A stretch of DNA of 35,760 nucleotides from Pseudomonadota bacterium (GCA_023390055.1 JAEWDP010000001.1:1-35760), one strand, 5' to 3'; positions 26,315-34,415 are shown, counted from the first letter of the stretch. Notes: generated from the letters alone by a model not told the origin. A program made the numbers and translations.

Positions 26315-26392
26315 GTGCCTTACTGTGACCAGTGCGGGAAGGAGATCGTTACCGCAGGCTCGGTGGTAGGGCAATCCCGATCCACATCGTAG
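26315..26392 (+). pseudogene. Zinc-ribbon peptide, probably a truncated gene
   Basis: A 25-codon frame from GTG 26315 reads PYCDQCGKEIV, the typical start of a zinc-ribbon protein (first CxxC knuckle), then stops at TAG after 14 more residues, without the second knuckle. A GAGAG precedes the GTG. It is most likely the remaining head of a zinc-ribbon membrane protein gene once cotranscribed with the RDD gene 45 bp upstream. Confidence 0.45.
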
Positions 26393-26537
26393 GAAGCTGT
26401 TCGGGTATCTCACTAGCATCCCAGTCCGGTTATAAGAGCCACTCCAGTGACAGCTGCTTTTGCCGACCAACGAACTGTCCGCGCGGCGGCGAACGTGTCC
26501 TTTTCATTCGGTACAACATTGAAGAGAGGAGTCCCAA

Positions 26538-27365
26538 TTGGACAAGAACCAGAACCTGCGCGACTTTTTCGCGGCCCCCGTCAATCAAACGACACGTGAG
26601 CGAATATTCTTCAGTCGCTTGTCCTTCGACCTGAAGATCGCTGCAGCCCGAAACGGATACCATCTCCATCTATACGAGCCAGATGTTGATCGCGATGGGT
26701 TCGATATAGTCGTGGAAGACGAGGACACTTCTCGTTGGTTTCAGACGAAGGCCGTTCTGGCCTCGGCCGCCACCAAAAGTTGGGATATCCACGCAGGGCT
26801 GCTGTGGCCCACAGTCGACGCAGGCGAAGCATATGGTCGCGCCCCAGTTGAAGGAGGCAGAGGCGGTGGTGTCATCCTCATCGAAATAGACGATACAGAC
26901 CACGCGGGCAACGTCGTCTATTGGTATACGGATTACGACATAATCACTGCAATCGCGGAGGGTTTTCTGACGGAGCAGATCGTAGTTAACACAGGTCCCG
27001 GCCGCCCATACAAGTCTGCCAGACGCGAAGCGAATGATGCACTGGGGCTCATCCACTCTTCGGACAGAGACAAAAAGGTAGGGGTATCGCGAAAGCTCTT
27101 CGTCGAAATGAGTTCGGCCGACGCCTTGCTAGCCGCCATGGGTATGAGAACTGACAACAATTATGGCATCTACACCATAAGGAATAGCTTCCGGCAGGTG
27201 ATGATAGACGATGCTGGACATTCAGCAGCGAATACCGACCTCGACCTCGTCAGTGCGCTGAACTACCACATGGCGATTTTAGCTGGATACCAACCGACAG
27301 CGACCGCGGCTAAACCCGCCCGATTCACACCGTTCACTTGGGTTAAGGAGCTGCCGTCAGGCTAA
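26538..27365 (+). CDS. Uncharacterised restriction-endonuclease-fold-like protein
   Basis: The 275-residue product begins with TTG after a GAGAGGAG site. Residues 41-71 show DRDGFDIVVED (D56) and RWFQTKAVL (Q69, K71), the D...QxK core seen in DUF4365/Mrr-like nuclease folds. The rest, including VILIEIDDTDHAGNVVYWYTD, is soluble and unrecognised. It stands alone, 270 bp after the RDD gene and 140 bp before tRNA-Arg, and it is the last gene of the island. It may be a single-gene restriction or defence nuclease; that is inference. Confidence 0.65.
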   Translation: MDKNQNLRDFFAAPVNQTTRERIFFSRLSFDLKIAAARNGYHLHLYEPDVDRDGFDIVVEDEDTSRWFQTKAVLASAATKSWDIHAGLLWPTVDAGEAYGRAPVEGGRGGGVILIEIDDTDHAGNVVYWYTDYDIITAIAEGFLTEQIVVNTGPGRPYKSARREANDALGLIHSSDRDKKVGVSRKLFVEMSSADALLAAMGMRTDNNYGIYTIRNSFRQVMIDDAGHSAANTDLDLVSALNYHMAILAGYQPTATAAKPARFTPFTWVKELPSG

Positions 27366-27505
27366 AACAGTCGTCTGAGAAAATAGGCATTGGAAAGAAA
27401 TGCCCAAATCAAATCCAGCGAAATGACCCGATCATCCAGCGCAGGGACAAACCAAACCAGCCAAATCAATGTTTTAGGGTTAGAAAATAATACAGAAAAG
27501 AGGAC

Positions 27506-27582
27506 TGGCGACCCCTGCAGGACTCGAACCTGCGACCTACTGCTTAGAAGGCAGTTGCTCTATCCAGTTGAGCTAAGGGGCC
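27506..27582 (-). tRNA. tRNA-Arg (anticodon TCT)
   Basis: The minus strand folds into a full cloverleaf with 5' acceptor GGCCCCT, anticodon stem CTGCC/AGCAG-type with loop containing TCT, T-arm GCAGG-TTCGAGT-CCTGC, acceptor AGGGGTC, discriminator G and encoded CCA; 77 nt in all. Position 2 pairs as a G-U wobble. It lies at the right end of the island, a common integration target, but I found no duplicated 3' end at the island's left side. Confidence 0.95.
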
Positions 27583-27607
27583 AAATCTGCGTCAATTCTC
27601 AGAAAGA

Positions 27608-27913
27608 TCAGTGCGTCCAAGGCTGATTGCGGGTAAATCGAAAATTGTCGGTATAGGAAACGACCTGACGTGCTACCGGCTTTGGGGCTATCACACGGTA
27701 CGCAATTCCTTCGCGTTTTGCGTAAGCTTCCGCCTGCTCGCAGGTTTCAAAGTACAGCCGAATCTGTTGGCGCATGTCGCCAGAAGATGTGTAACCGAGA
27801 ATGGGATCAATGCGGCGTGGCTCTTCCCGGTCGAATTCCAGAACCCATAAATGCGTCTTTGCCGTTCCGGATTGCATCGCGGTTTTTGCAGGACGAAAGA
27901 TCTTGGCGGACAT
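27608..27913 (-). CDS. ETC complex I subunit, NDUFS4-like accessory protein
   Basis: The 101-residue protein matches the alphaproteobacterial counterpart of mitochondrial NDUFS4. It has the start AKIFRPAKTAMQSG, then WVLEFDREEPRRIDPILGYTSSGDMRQQIRLYF and FETCEQAEAYAKREGIAYRV, ending in YTDNFRFTRNQPWTH, each of which is typical (given here in pieces). In the family it is a small peripheral subunit on the matrix/cytoplasmic arm of NADH dehydrogenase. It marks conserved chromosomal backbone between tRNA-Arg and tRNA-Pro. Confidence 0.92.
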   Translation of the reverse strand: MSAKIFRPAKTAMQSGTAKTHLWVLEFDREEPRRIDPILGYTSSGDMRQQIRLYFETCEQAEAYAKREGIAYRVIAPKPVARQVVSYTDNFRFTRNQPWTH

Positions 27914-27963
27914 TCCCGAAGCGCTCCATGACTAGGCCGGATTGCAGGCCTTCATCCGGCGCG

Positions 27964-27986
27964 TGGTCGGAGTGGAGAGATTCGAA
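27964..27986 (-). repeat. attL-like copy of the tRNA-Pro 3' end
   Basis: These 23 bases are identical to 31795-31817, the 3' end of tRNA-Pro, and the match stops abruptly on both sides. It is in the 447-base gene-free stretch 27914-28360, which otherwise shows only AT-rich sequence before the Flp gene that may contain its promoter. Confidence 0.8.
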
Positions 27987-28360
27987 ATCGAATATGTCAT
28001 TGAAAAACAACGACAATTTCCACTCTTTGTAACGCTGGATCAAGCAACAAACCGTCCATAAATTCTTTGGCCTTATTACCCGTGATACGCGTTCAAAGCA
28101 ACTGGCAATTCTGCACGATATCGTAAGTAAAGAGATAGCGCCTCCCCTTCGGTCTATCCCATATTAGGACATCAGAATTCCCGATCTTGAACGCCTGGGG
28201 TCAAAAAGGACCACTTATACGCGAATATTTATCGCTACTTAACCGTGTTCTTTATCCGATTTTCAAGTTCCACCTGCCATTGTTCCAGCCAGATTGGGGG
28301 CGGGGAGAAAATGACCTTCAATCAATTTGCTGTTCAATATAGATCTGATGGAGAAATATC

Positions 28361-28561
28361 ATGATGAAATTTTTTGCTCGCTTTCGTCGCGACGAATCTG
28401 GTGCAACTGCGATTGAATACGGCCTTATCGCCGCTCTGATTTCTGTTGCTCTGATCGCTGGTGCAACCACACTCGGTAACACGTTGAACTCTACTTTCAG
28501 TTCTGTTAGCGACAAGATGGAAGCGGCCAAGACGACATCTGATACATACACGGCAGACTAA
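28361..28561 (+). CDS. Flp/Fap family type IVb pilin
   Basis: The 66-residue product is a class IVb prepilin: a short basic leader MMKFFARFRRDESG, the prepilin peptidase site ESG/ATAIEYG with the glutamate at +5 and tyrosine at +6, then the hydrophobic helix GLIAALISVALIAGATT. GGAGA precedes the double ATG. Flp pilins assemble through the Tad system on the cell surface. No tad/cpa genes are adjacent and the pilin lies within the tRNA-Pro-bounded element, so it is either an orphan copy or works with a Tad system elsewhere. Confidence 0.93.
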   Translation: MMKFFARFRRDESGATAIEYGLIAALISVALIAGATTLGNTLNSTFSSVSDKMEAAKTTSDTYTAD

Positions 28562-28645
28562 GCAGTAACGGTTAGTTAACATGCGACTGATATAGTCGCT
28601 GCGTTCAACTCCGGTGTGGAGTTGGATCAGCATTTAAACTCAAGA

Positions 28646-28682
28646 ACCGGGCCTCGCATTTGCGAAGTCCGGTCTTTTTTTT
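28646..28682 (+). terminator. Rho-independent terminator of the Flp pilin gene
   Basis: An imperfect stem (ACCGG...CTCGCA with TGCGA...CCGGT) is followed by a run of eight T residues at 28675-28682, 85 bases after the pilin stop. The strong terminator fits a heavily expressed single-gene transcript. Confidence 0.85.
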
Positions 28683-28818
28683 GCCCGGCTAAGTCGAGGG
28701 ATCGAACGGGGCCGTGAGATCGATGTCGCGATCATGCTTCACAATCATGGACGCCGATGGAACTGCCGAAGCCAACCGCGGCTATTCCCCGACGCATCAA
28801 TCGGCGCCCCGGTAGTCT

Positions 28819-29139
28819 TTAAAACGTAGATTCCGGCAGACAGGTAATTGAGCCGAAACCTGTCCCTTCATTATATGTCCCCAACGCTTCAGCAACGGCC
28901 TTCAGTTCTGCTTTTCGGCTATCGCACTCACGTTTCGTAAGTCCCCGTGCAGATTCATTTTCGGAATTTCCAATCGCATGCATCAACCTGTAACTTTCAG
29001 TTGCCGCAATTGACGACAGTCCCTTACCACCGGTATCCGGTGGGACTATCTTAGATAAGACAAACACACCGACGATGATTATTCCTATACCTAAAAGAAC
29101 CCTTCGGAATCCTGGCTTCTTTTCCCCGGAATCTGGCAC
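28819..29139 (-). CDS. Small single-pass membrane protein, hypothetical
   Basis: The 106-residue product begins at GTG 29139, chosen because AGGAG lies 6 bases upstream; the longer frame to 29205 has no ribosome site. It has a basic N terminus, one membrane helix (RVLLGIGIIIVGVFVLSKIV) and an external part with two cysteines (KRECDSRK and GSITCLPES) that could form a disulfide. No family is recognised. It is on the opposite strand to the pilin within the integrated element. Confidence 0.6.
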   Translation of the reverse strand: MPDSGEKKPGFRRVLLGIGIIIVGVFVLSKIVPPDTGGKGLSSIAATESYRLMHAIGNSENESARGLTKRECDSRKAELKAVAEALGTYNEGTGFGSITCLPESTF

Positions 29140-29295
29140 GTAGTTCTCCTGATCTACACTAAAGCAGCGATCACGCCGCTGGCAAAGCTGCCGGATAGCA
29201 GCCATAAAGCTGAAATGCGAAGATCTCGCGGCTCAAAACTGTTACGGCGATAAAGAATGCCGCGACGAATACGGATGTCCATATCTAAATCGCGC

Positions 29296-29499
29296 TTAAA
29301 CTGACTTCGATGCTGCACCTAGCTTGTCGAGCCGGTCAACAATCACTGCAACAGCAAACAGCTTTACCGCCGAGCCGATAGCGATTCCTGCCAGCATCAC
29401 GGCGATTGTCATGCCGGTCGTGCCTGACAAGTAGAGCGCCGTAGCGGGTCCGCCGAGCAATATAATCATACCTAATGTAGAGAATAATCCAGCCGCCAA
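29296..29499 (-). CDS. Small two-helix membrane protein, hypothetical
   Basis: From TTG 29499 the product has 67 residues with two hydrophobic helices (LFSTLGMIILLGGPATALYL and IAVMLAGIAIGSAVKLFAVA) and a charged tail VDRLDKLG. The TTG is preferred over GTG 29529 because GGAGGG stands 7 bases before it. No family is recognised; it may be an accessory membrane peptide. Confidence 0.5.
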   Translation of the reverse strand: MAAGLFSTLGMIILLGGPATALYLSGTTGMTIAVMLAGIAIGSAVKLFAVAVIVDRLDKLGAASKSV

Positions 29500-29618
29500 A
29501 AATTCACCCTCCAGTTGTGACAACGCCACATGAACACGGCACTATCCACGCGTCAATAATAAAGCCCGCCGAGTTTTCGCGGCGAGCCTTGAGTCACTGG
29601 CATGGTTGCTTGCCCAGA

Positions 29619-29909
29619 CTATGCGTCCGGGTCAAACTCCATCGCCGTCACGATGATTTCGCGAAGCTCCTGCTTCGTCGCTTTCTGAAAACCGAACCAT
29701 GCCAACCGGTCGCGAATGGACGGTTCGTAAATGTCAGCGTCTTCGTGGTCGTCGTGAGTGCTTGACTGCCCGCTATGGCCGCTGGGATTAGCCGTGATAT
29801 CGAGGCTGTCCGGGTGGCGATCAACGATCGCTGAACAACCAGTCCCGTCGAAGGTCAGATCAACCGCGTGAAGACGCTGAAGCGACAGATGTATGGCCGT
29901 GCTGGCCAC
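29619..29909 (-). CDS. Possible small hypothetical protein
   Basis: A 96-codon frame whose C-terminal half (IRDRLAWFGFQKATKQELREIIVTAMEFD) is protein-like, while the first 40 residues are poor. The GTG start has no clear ribosome site; a later start is possible. It has no recognised family. It may be the tail of a damaged gene within the integrated element. Confidence 0.33.
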   Translation of the reverse strand: MASTAIHLSLQRLHAVDLTFDGTGCSAIVDRHPDSLDITANPSGHSGQSSTHDDHEDADIYEPSIRDRLAWFGFQKATKQELREIIVTAMEFDPDA

Positions 29910-30012
29910 AAGCTGCTCCGCAGCCGCGTGTTAATGGCGGCGGAAGATCATTCGGCATTGCCTATAAAGGTATCCCGGTCTTAAACGTTTTCGATCTTGA
30001 CGAGGAACGAAA

Positions 30013-30681
30013 ATGGCAGCGCTCCAGACGCCTTTCACCAAGGCCATGAGCCTTGATCAACTCGATGACTTTTTCATGTCCGACGATGCCCCGTTGGAAT
30101 GCATGCAATTGCCGGACCTTGATGGCTTCCTGACAGGCATCGCCGCCGGTCCGGAGATTCCATCCGACGAGTGGTGGCCGGCTATCTGGGGTGAGCCCGA
30201 TCCAAGCTTTGCCGATGAGGAACAGGCACAAGCAGCCATTGCCGCCATCATGAACCACTACATCAAGGTTGCCAGTGATCTTGAAGACGAGATCATCGAG
30301 CCAATCTTCTGGGAAGAGGATGGTGTCGCGACGGCGGAGGATTGGGCGGAAGGATTTTCCGCGGCGATTGGCTTGCGCCACCGTGAATGGTCGAAGATGG
30401 CAAAGTCTGGTGCCGAGCGACTGATGTTGCCCATCATGATACTGTGTAATGCTCCCGGCCTGCTCGACACCGTGAAGCCTGAGCACAGGTTGAAGGCTAT
30501 TGAGGACGCAACGGCAGCACTTCCAGAGACCGTTATGACAATCGCCGCCTACTGGCGCATGTCAGCTTCTGAAAAGAGACGTTTCTCTGCTGGCCTTCAT
30601 TCGATGATCAGCCCGGGTCGCAATGATCCTTGTCCTTGCGGATCAGGAAAGAAATTCAAGAAATGCTGCGGGGCCAATTGA
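30013..30681 (+). CDS. UPF0149/YecA family protein with C-terminal SEC-C zinc motif
   Basis: The 222-residue protein has the YecA/UPF0149 fold signature (MQLPDLDGFLTGIAAGPE, then EWWPAIWG and a helical middle ending AYWRMS) and a SEC-C motif at the end, GRNDPCPCGSGKKFKKCC, which binds zinc as in SecA. GAGGAACGAAA precedes the ATG. Family members are cytoplasmic and of unclear role; the SEC-C motif often attaches to the ribosome or SecB. The 3' end overlaps the tail of the broken RelA/SpoT frame on the other strand. Confidence 0.9.
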   Translation: MAALQTPFTKAMSLDQLDDFFMSDDAPLECMQLPDLDGFLTGIAAGPEIPSDEWWPAIWGEPDPSFADEEQAQAAIAAIMNHYIKVASDLEDEIIEPIFWEEDGVATAEDWAEGFSAAIGLRHREWSKMAKSGAERLMLPIMILCNAPGLLDTVKPEHRLKAIEDATAALPETVMTIAAYWRMSASEKRRFSAGLHSMISPGRNDPCPCGSGKKFKKCCGAN

Positions 30682-31104
30682 GAGACAGCGACGAGCGAAT
30701 TCCTTCGCAAACGGTGACCTGCACCAAATATGCGGGAGAACCCTGGATCGTCGCAACTTCTCTCCCAGATTGTCGCGCCATACGTCCATGATCGCGCGAC
30801 ATCCACCGAGGTCCTGCATCTGGTCCAGCTTACCCGGGTGCCGCCGTAGCTTTCCACGGATCGATGACATGCGCTTCGCCCGCGCGACCACGTCACCCGA
30901 AAGCTTCAGATGGCGCATGCGATGTGCAATCGAAAGACGGATGCTTTTCATCGGCAGCACGTGGCTGTCACGCCAACTATTGGCTACGGAAAAGACCCGA
31001 CGCACCTCGTCGTCGTAGTCATCCCAGGGAATAACGTCTTTCAAACGCTGTCCCGCCCTGGCTACATCGTGCATGCTGTATTCGTAGACCGGATAGCTCG
31101 ACAA
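30643..31104 (-). pseudogene. Truncated RelA/SpoT-domain (alarmone synthetase-like) gene
   Basis: The first ~105 residues read as the N-terminal part of a prophage- or toxin-type RelA/SpoT protein: VARAGQRLKDVI, ANSWRDSHVLPMKSIR, RMSSIRGKLRRHPGKLDQMQDLGGCRAIM. The WRxxH...P, SIxxKLxR and MQDxGGCRAI motifs are those preceding the catalytic strands. After GGCRAIM (about 30790) the sequence stops resembling the family and runs 40 residues across the end of the UPF0149 gene. The synthetase active site is therefore missing. It is probably the remnant of a small alarmone synthetase toxin such as a toxSAS or CapRel type. Confidence 0.7.
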
Positions 31105-31351
31105 CGTACGTCACCGTGAATCTGATTTTGTTCACGCAGACAATAGTAGAGTTCGCAATAGTTTTACAACTCGGCTTCCAGGCGATTCCCCGTCGAATGA
31201 AGACAATTCTCGGCCGGCTATTTCGCGAAGCTCCGCCGTCCGGCACGAACTTCGTACTCGGCCGGCGTCTGAACCTTGGTGACGAACAGCGCGGAGATGC
31301 CGCGCCGCCAGAAGAGTCTAAACGTGACGGCGGTAAGTTTCCCTGACGCCG

Positions 31352-31618
31352 CTAGCGAGTAGCGAGCGCCAACGGGTATCCGGCGAGCTGGGAAAATTTC
31401 TGGGCGATCTCGGCGGCGACGGCATGATCGATTCCCATCTCGTCCAGAAACCGGTGCTGAAGGTCCGCGCTCACTTCGGAATAGAATGAGAATGCGCTGG
31501 CGTCGCAGTTCTCGACGCTCACTGGGTCGGAAACTTTCGCCGCCAGTTCCTCAGCCGTCAGCGCCGTCCCGTAAGAGGCGTTGACCGTCGAAAGCACTTT
31601 GACCGCAACACTGGACAT
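31352..31618 (-). CDS. Small hypothetical protein
   Basis: From ATG 31618 the product has 88 residues, rich in alanine and glutamate, with no membrane segment (LTAEELAAKVSD, DHAVAAEIAQKFSQLAG). The upstream AAAGAAACG is a weak ribosome site. The longer frame to 31705 has no coding character. It is the gene nearest tRNA-Pro inside the integrated element, the position where an integrase would be expected, but it bears no resemblance to one. The 31105-31351 gap shows nothing. Confidence 0.5.
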   Translation of the reverse strand: MSSVAVKVLSTVNASYGTALTAEELAAKVSDPVSVENCDASAFSFYSEVSADLQHRFLDEMGIDHAVAAEIAQKFSQLAGYPLALATR

Positions 31619-31794
31619 CGTTTCTTTTTCGCTACTCCGGCGCAATCTCCCGGAAACGCGGGCGCTGCGCAACAGTCGAACGCCACCAATTCCAGGTGGC
31701 GTCAAAACCGTATCGGTGGCGGTTTCGGTGGCGGTCGCTAATCTTGGGAATATTAGCCGATGCCGTTTTCGACAACCTTTTCAAGGGCTGCCGA

Positions 31795-31871
<77 letters not shown>

Positions 31872-31957
31872 TTTCCACGTTGATCAGCGAGATACACGCT
31901 TCGCTGTCACCCTGCAACTGCTAAATCGGATCAAATCACAACTGCAGTGAATATATA

Positions 31958-32434
31958 TCATTTATGACCGCTGATGCGCTTGCTCATAACCCTGTCTCCG
32001 ACCTCAATACCGAGTACATTGGCTCGACCGCCGTTGAGTTCGAGCACAAAATTTACCAGCCCATGGGAATCAATAATCGTTTGCGAGAACGGAACTGCAT
32101 TTCTGTGGATATGCGAGATCGTGCCGTCACGCTGAATAAACAGCATGTCGAGTGGAAGCGGCGTGTTCTGCATCCACATGGATACCGGCCTTGAATGGCC
32201 GAAATCAAACAGCATGCCGTGATCGGCGGCCATGCTTTGCCTGTGCATCAACCCCTGTGCTCTCTGCTCAGGCGTCAGTGCGAGTTCGACAGTAAAGCTG
32301 TGTGTCTTGCCGGATCGCGTCTGGATCAGAAGCTCTTCCTGGTCAAAGGACAATTGTGCCATCAGATGGCCTGCGGCAAATAGAAAAAGCGCCGAAACGG
32401 CGCTTATCATCATAGTGGTAAATCGCATGCCCAT
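31958..32434 (-). CDS. DUF192 domain protein, secreted
   Basis: The product (158 residues from ATG 32434) starts with a signal peptide (FTTMMISAVSALFLFAAGHLMAQ) and then has the DUF192 core: ALTPEQRAQGLMHRQSM, GMLFDFG, VSMWMQNTPLPLDMLFI and IDSHGLVNFVLELNGG. DUF192 is a small conserved barrel found outside the cytoplasm; its role is not established. The start ATG shares a base with the cold-shock gene's TGA (TGATG), so the two are coupled. The TTG one codon upstream is an alternative start. Confidence 0.9.
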   Translation of the reverse strand: MGMRFTTMMISAVSALFLFAAGHLMAQLSFDQEELLIQTRSGKTHSFTVELALTPEQRAQGLMHRQSMAADHGMLFDFGHSRPVSMWMQNTPLPLDMLFIQRDGTISHIHRNAVPFSQTIIDSHGLVNFVLELNGGRANVLGIEVGDRVMSKRISGHK

Positions 32435-33012
32435 CAATGTGCCCGGGCGATAGGATTGGGATTGTCGGGATGGATTTCCGCCGCCATCAATCCCTTTTCG
32501 CCAGGGCCGAAGCGCACCAGCACAACCTGACCCGGACGCAATTCAGTCAGACCGAAGCGGCGAAGCGTCTCCATGTGCACGAATATGTCCTCTGTTCCCT
32601 CGCCCCTGGTCAGGAACCCAAAGCCCTTGGTCCGATTGAACCACTTTACAAGAGCGCGCTCCAGTCCACTTGTCGGCGTCACCTGAACATGAGTGCGGAC
32701 CGGCGGCATCTGAGATGGATGTACCGCAGTCGACTGGTCCATCGAAAGAATACGAAACGCCTGATAACCGCGCTCGCGCTTTTGAATGAGTGCGACGATC
32801 CGCGTCCCCTCCAGGATTGTCTGATAACCGTCCCGTCGCAGGCAGGTTACGTGCAACAGCACATCCTGCATTCCATTATCGGGAACGATAAATCCGAATC
32901 CCTTGGCGACATCGAACCATTTGACGACCCCGGTGATTTCGATGAGATCGACAGGCTCACTGGCAAGATCTCCGATCTCTACCATACCTTTTGCTGACAT
33001 CCTGTCTGCCAT
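32434..33012 (-). CDS. Double cold-shock-domain protein
   Basis: The 192-residue protein contains two cold-shock domains joined by a linker. The first starts ITGVVKWFDVAKGFGFIVPDN with DVLLHVTCLRRDG; the second starts ALVKWFNRTKGFGFLTRGEG with DIFVHMETLRRFG. Both have the RNP1 (KGFGF) and RNP2 (VLLHV, IFVHM) nucleic-acid-binding patches. Alphaproteobacteria commonly carry this duplicated type. It should bind RNA or single-stranded DNA and act in cold or stationary-phase adaptation. Three in-frame ATGs lie near the start, so the exact first residue is uncertain. Confidence 0.92.
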   Translation of the reverse strand: MADRMSAKGMVEIGDLASEPVDLIEITGVVKWFDVAKGFGFIVPDNGMQDVLLHVTCLRRDGYQTILEGTRIVALIQKRERGYQAFRILSMDQSTAVHPSQMPPVRTHVQVTPTSGLERALVKWFNRTKGFGFLTRGEGTEDIFVHMETLRRFGLTELRPGQVVLVRFGPGEKGLMAAEIHPDNPNPIARAH

Positions 33013-33200
33013 TCGTCTCGGCCCCTCGATTACGCGCTACAGCCGCGGTAAACTGATTCTGAACTGCAGATTAACATCCCGTTAACCCTTCAGCGCAAGT
33101 CCCCGCCGTCGATTTATCTATCTCGTTGTTACTTCCGCAGGCTTGCCCGTAGCTGTTGTTCAGGGTGAAATATCTGTTCCAAGTATAGGAGTACATAATC

Positions 33201-33641
33201 ATGCGCTATCTTCATACCATGGTTCGCGTGAGCGACCTTGATGCCTCCACTCGCTTTTATACAGACCTGTTCGGTCTGCAGGAAGTCCGTCGCATGGACA
33301 ACGACAAGGGCCGCTTCACCCTTGTCTTTCTAGCTGCACCCGAAGATGTCGAAGCCGCCCGTGAAAGCAAGGCTCCATGCATCGAGCTCACGTACAACTG
33401 GGATCCTGAAGACTATACAGGCGGTCGCAATTTTGGCCACCTCGCCTATGAGGTCGATAACATCTACGACTTCTGCCAGAGATTGATGGATAATGGCGTT
33501 ACAATCAACCGTCCGCCACGCGATGGCAACATGGCTTTCGTCCGTTCGCCCGATGGCATCTCAATCGAAATCCTTCAAAAGGGCCAGCCGCTGCCCTCGG
33601 CAGAACCCTGGGCCTCAATGCCAAATACCGGCGAATGGTGA
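33201..33641 (+). CDS. gloA: Lactoylglutathione lyase (glyoxalase I)
   Basis: The 146-residue VOC-fold protein matches glyoxalase I. Metal ligands are where expected: H5 (RYLHTMVRV), E62 (CIELTYNW), H80 (NFGHLAYEV) and E123 (GISIEILQK). The stretch YTDLFGLQEVRRMDNDKGRFTL is typical of the bacterial nickel-type enzymes, which lack the long yeast/human insertions. It turns the hemithioacetal of methylglyoxal and glutathione into lactoylglutathione in the cytoplasm. ATAGGAGT precedes the ATG. It is divergent from the cold-shock gene, with 188 bp between. Confidence 0.93.
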   Translation: MRYLHTMVRVSDLDASTRFYTDLFGLQEVRRMDNDKGRFTLVFLAAPEDVEAARESKAPCIELTYNWDPEDYTGGRNFGHLAYEVDNIYDFCQRLMDNGVTINRPPRDGNMAFVRSPDGISIEILQKGQPLPSAEPWASMPNTGEW

Positions 33642-33724
33642 TGAATTACAGGTCTTGTCCCTGAGTAATGTCAGGGGCAAGCTTCCTGACACGATTCGCA
33701 AACCGTAAAGGCACGAGAGGGGAA

Positions 33725-34219
33725 ATGTCCCAGAGCGCCGCTCGTTTGTCCAGATTCTGGCCCAAGGCCACCGCCTTGGCAGTGGCACTGCTCGTGTTGT
33801 CAGCCTGCACTACCGGCAAGTCACCCGATTCGAAACTGGCACCGACGGCCCAGGACAAGTCGAGAAGTGCCACTTCCAACGGTTATGTCGACCCTGCAGT
33901 CGTGTCGGCATCGAAGCTTGCACGCACGCGCGACCGAGCTGCCAGTGACGAAACCAGACCAAGCAGGGGCCCGGACCCCAACACTCCCGGCAATGCCATG
34001 GAACAGGGTGTGATAACTCAACCGACGGGAATTCGTGCGAGCAGCGTCAGTATTTTTTCCCAAGCGACAACCACACCAGTCCAGCCTGATCCTGGCGATA
34101 TACCGGATAGTGCCACTCACACAGGTCGCGTCAATGCACGCACTGGCAGCGTCTTCAGCGCCCCGACAGTCCGGCAAGGTTGTTCGACACAATCGGAAGG
34201 TAATATGCTAAGCTGCTGA
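33725..34219 (+). CDS. Putative lipoprotein, hypothetical
   Basis: From ATG 33725 (AGAGGGGAA directly upstream) the product has 164 residues. It has a lipoprotein signal: basic start, helix ATALAVALLVLSAC with lipobox LSAC, so the mature protein begins at that cysteine. The remainder is serine, threonine and proline rich and low in structure, with a final pair of cysteines (QGCSTQ and LSC). No family is recognised. It follows gloA by 83 bp on the same strand. Confidence 0.75.
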   Translation: MSQSAARLSRFWPKATALAVALLVLSACTTGKSPDSKLAPTAQDKSRSATSNGYVDPAVVSASKLARTRDRAASDETRPSRGPDPNTPGNAMEQGVITQPTGIRASSVSIFSQATTTPVQPDPGDIPDSATHTGRVNARTGSVFSAPTVRQGCSTQSEGNMLSC

Positions 34220-34293
34220 ACTCGTGAAGTTTATTGCAGCTCAATCCGTAATGGAACATGCGACAATTTTTTGCAGGGAATGCCAATTTCGAG

Positions 34294-34323
34294 CTTGCCG
34301 GATAGAAATCCCCCCTCTATAAG
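34294..34323 (+). promoter_or_regulatory. Promoter of the first tRNA-Glu gene
   Basis: CTTGCC at 34294-34299 and TATAAG at 34318-34323 are 18 bases apart, followed by a GC-rich GGGCGCC discriminator, 17 bases before the tRNA. This fits rhizobial housekeeping promoters (CTTGAC-N17-CTATAT) and the stringently controlled stable-RNA type. Confidence 0.65.
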
Positions 34324-34340
34324 GGCGCCACACTGCGCAC

Positions 34341-34415
34341 GCGCCCTTCGTCTATCGGTTAGGACGCCAGATTTTCATTCTGGAAAGAGGGGTTCGACTC
34401 CCCTAGGGCGTGCCA
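34341..34415 (+). tRNA. tRNA-Glu (anticodon TTC), copy 1
   Basis: A 75-nt cloverleaf: acceptor GCGCCCT/AGGGCGT (first pair is a G-U wobble), D-arm GTCTATCGGTTAGGAC, anticodon stem CCAGA/TCTGG with loop TTTTCAT, T-arm AGGGG-TTCGACT-CCCCT, discriminator G and encoded CCA. Identical to the copy 230 bases downstream. Confidence 0.96.

Noticed and set aside
12400..27500. CRISPR array or integrase in the island
   Set aside because: I found no regularly spaced repeats, cas genes, tyrosine recombinase or serine recombinase in either strand.
27390..27626. Short ORF with CRTRTCDLLLRRQ-like sequence
   Set aside because: This is the familiar false translation of a tRNA gene, here tRNA-Arg.
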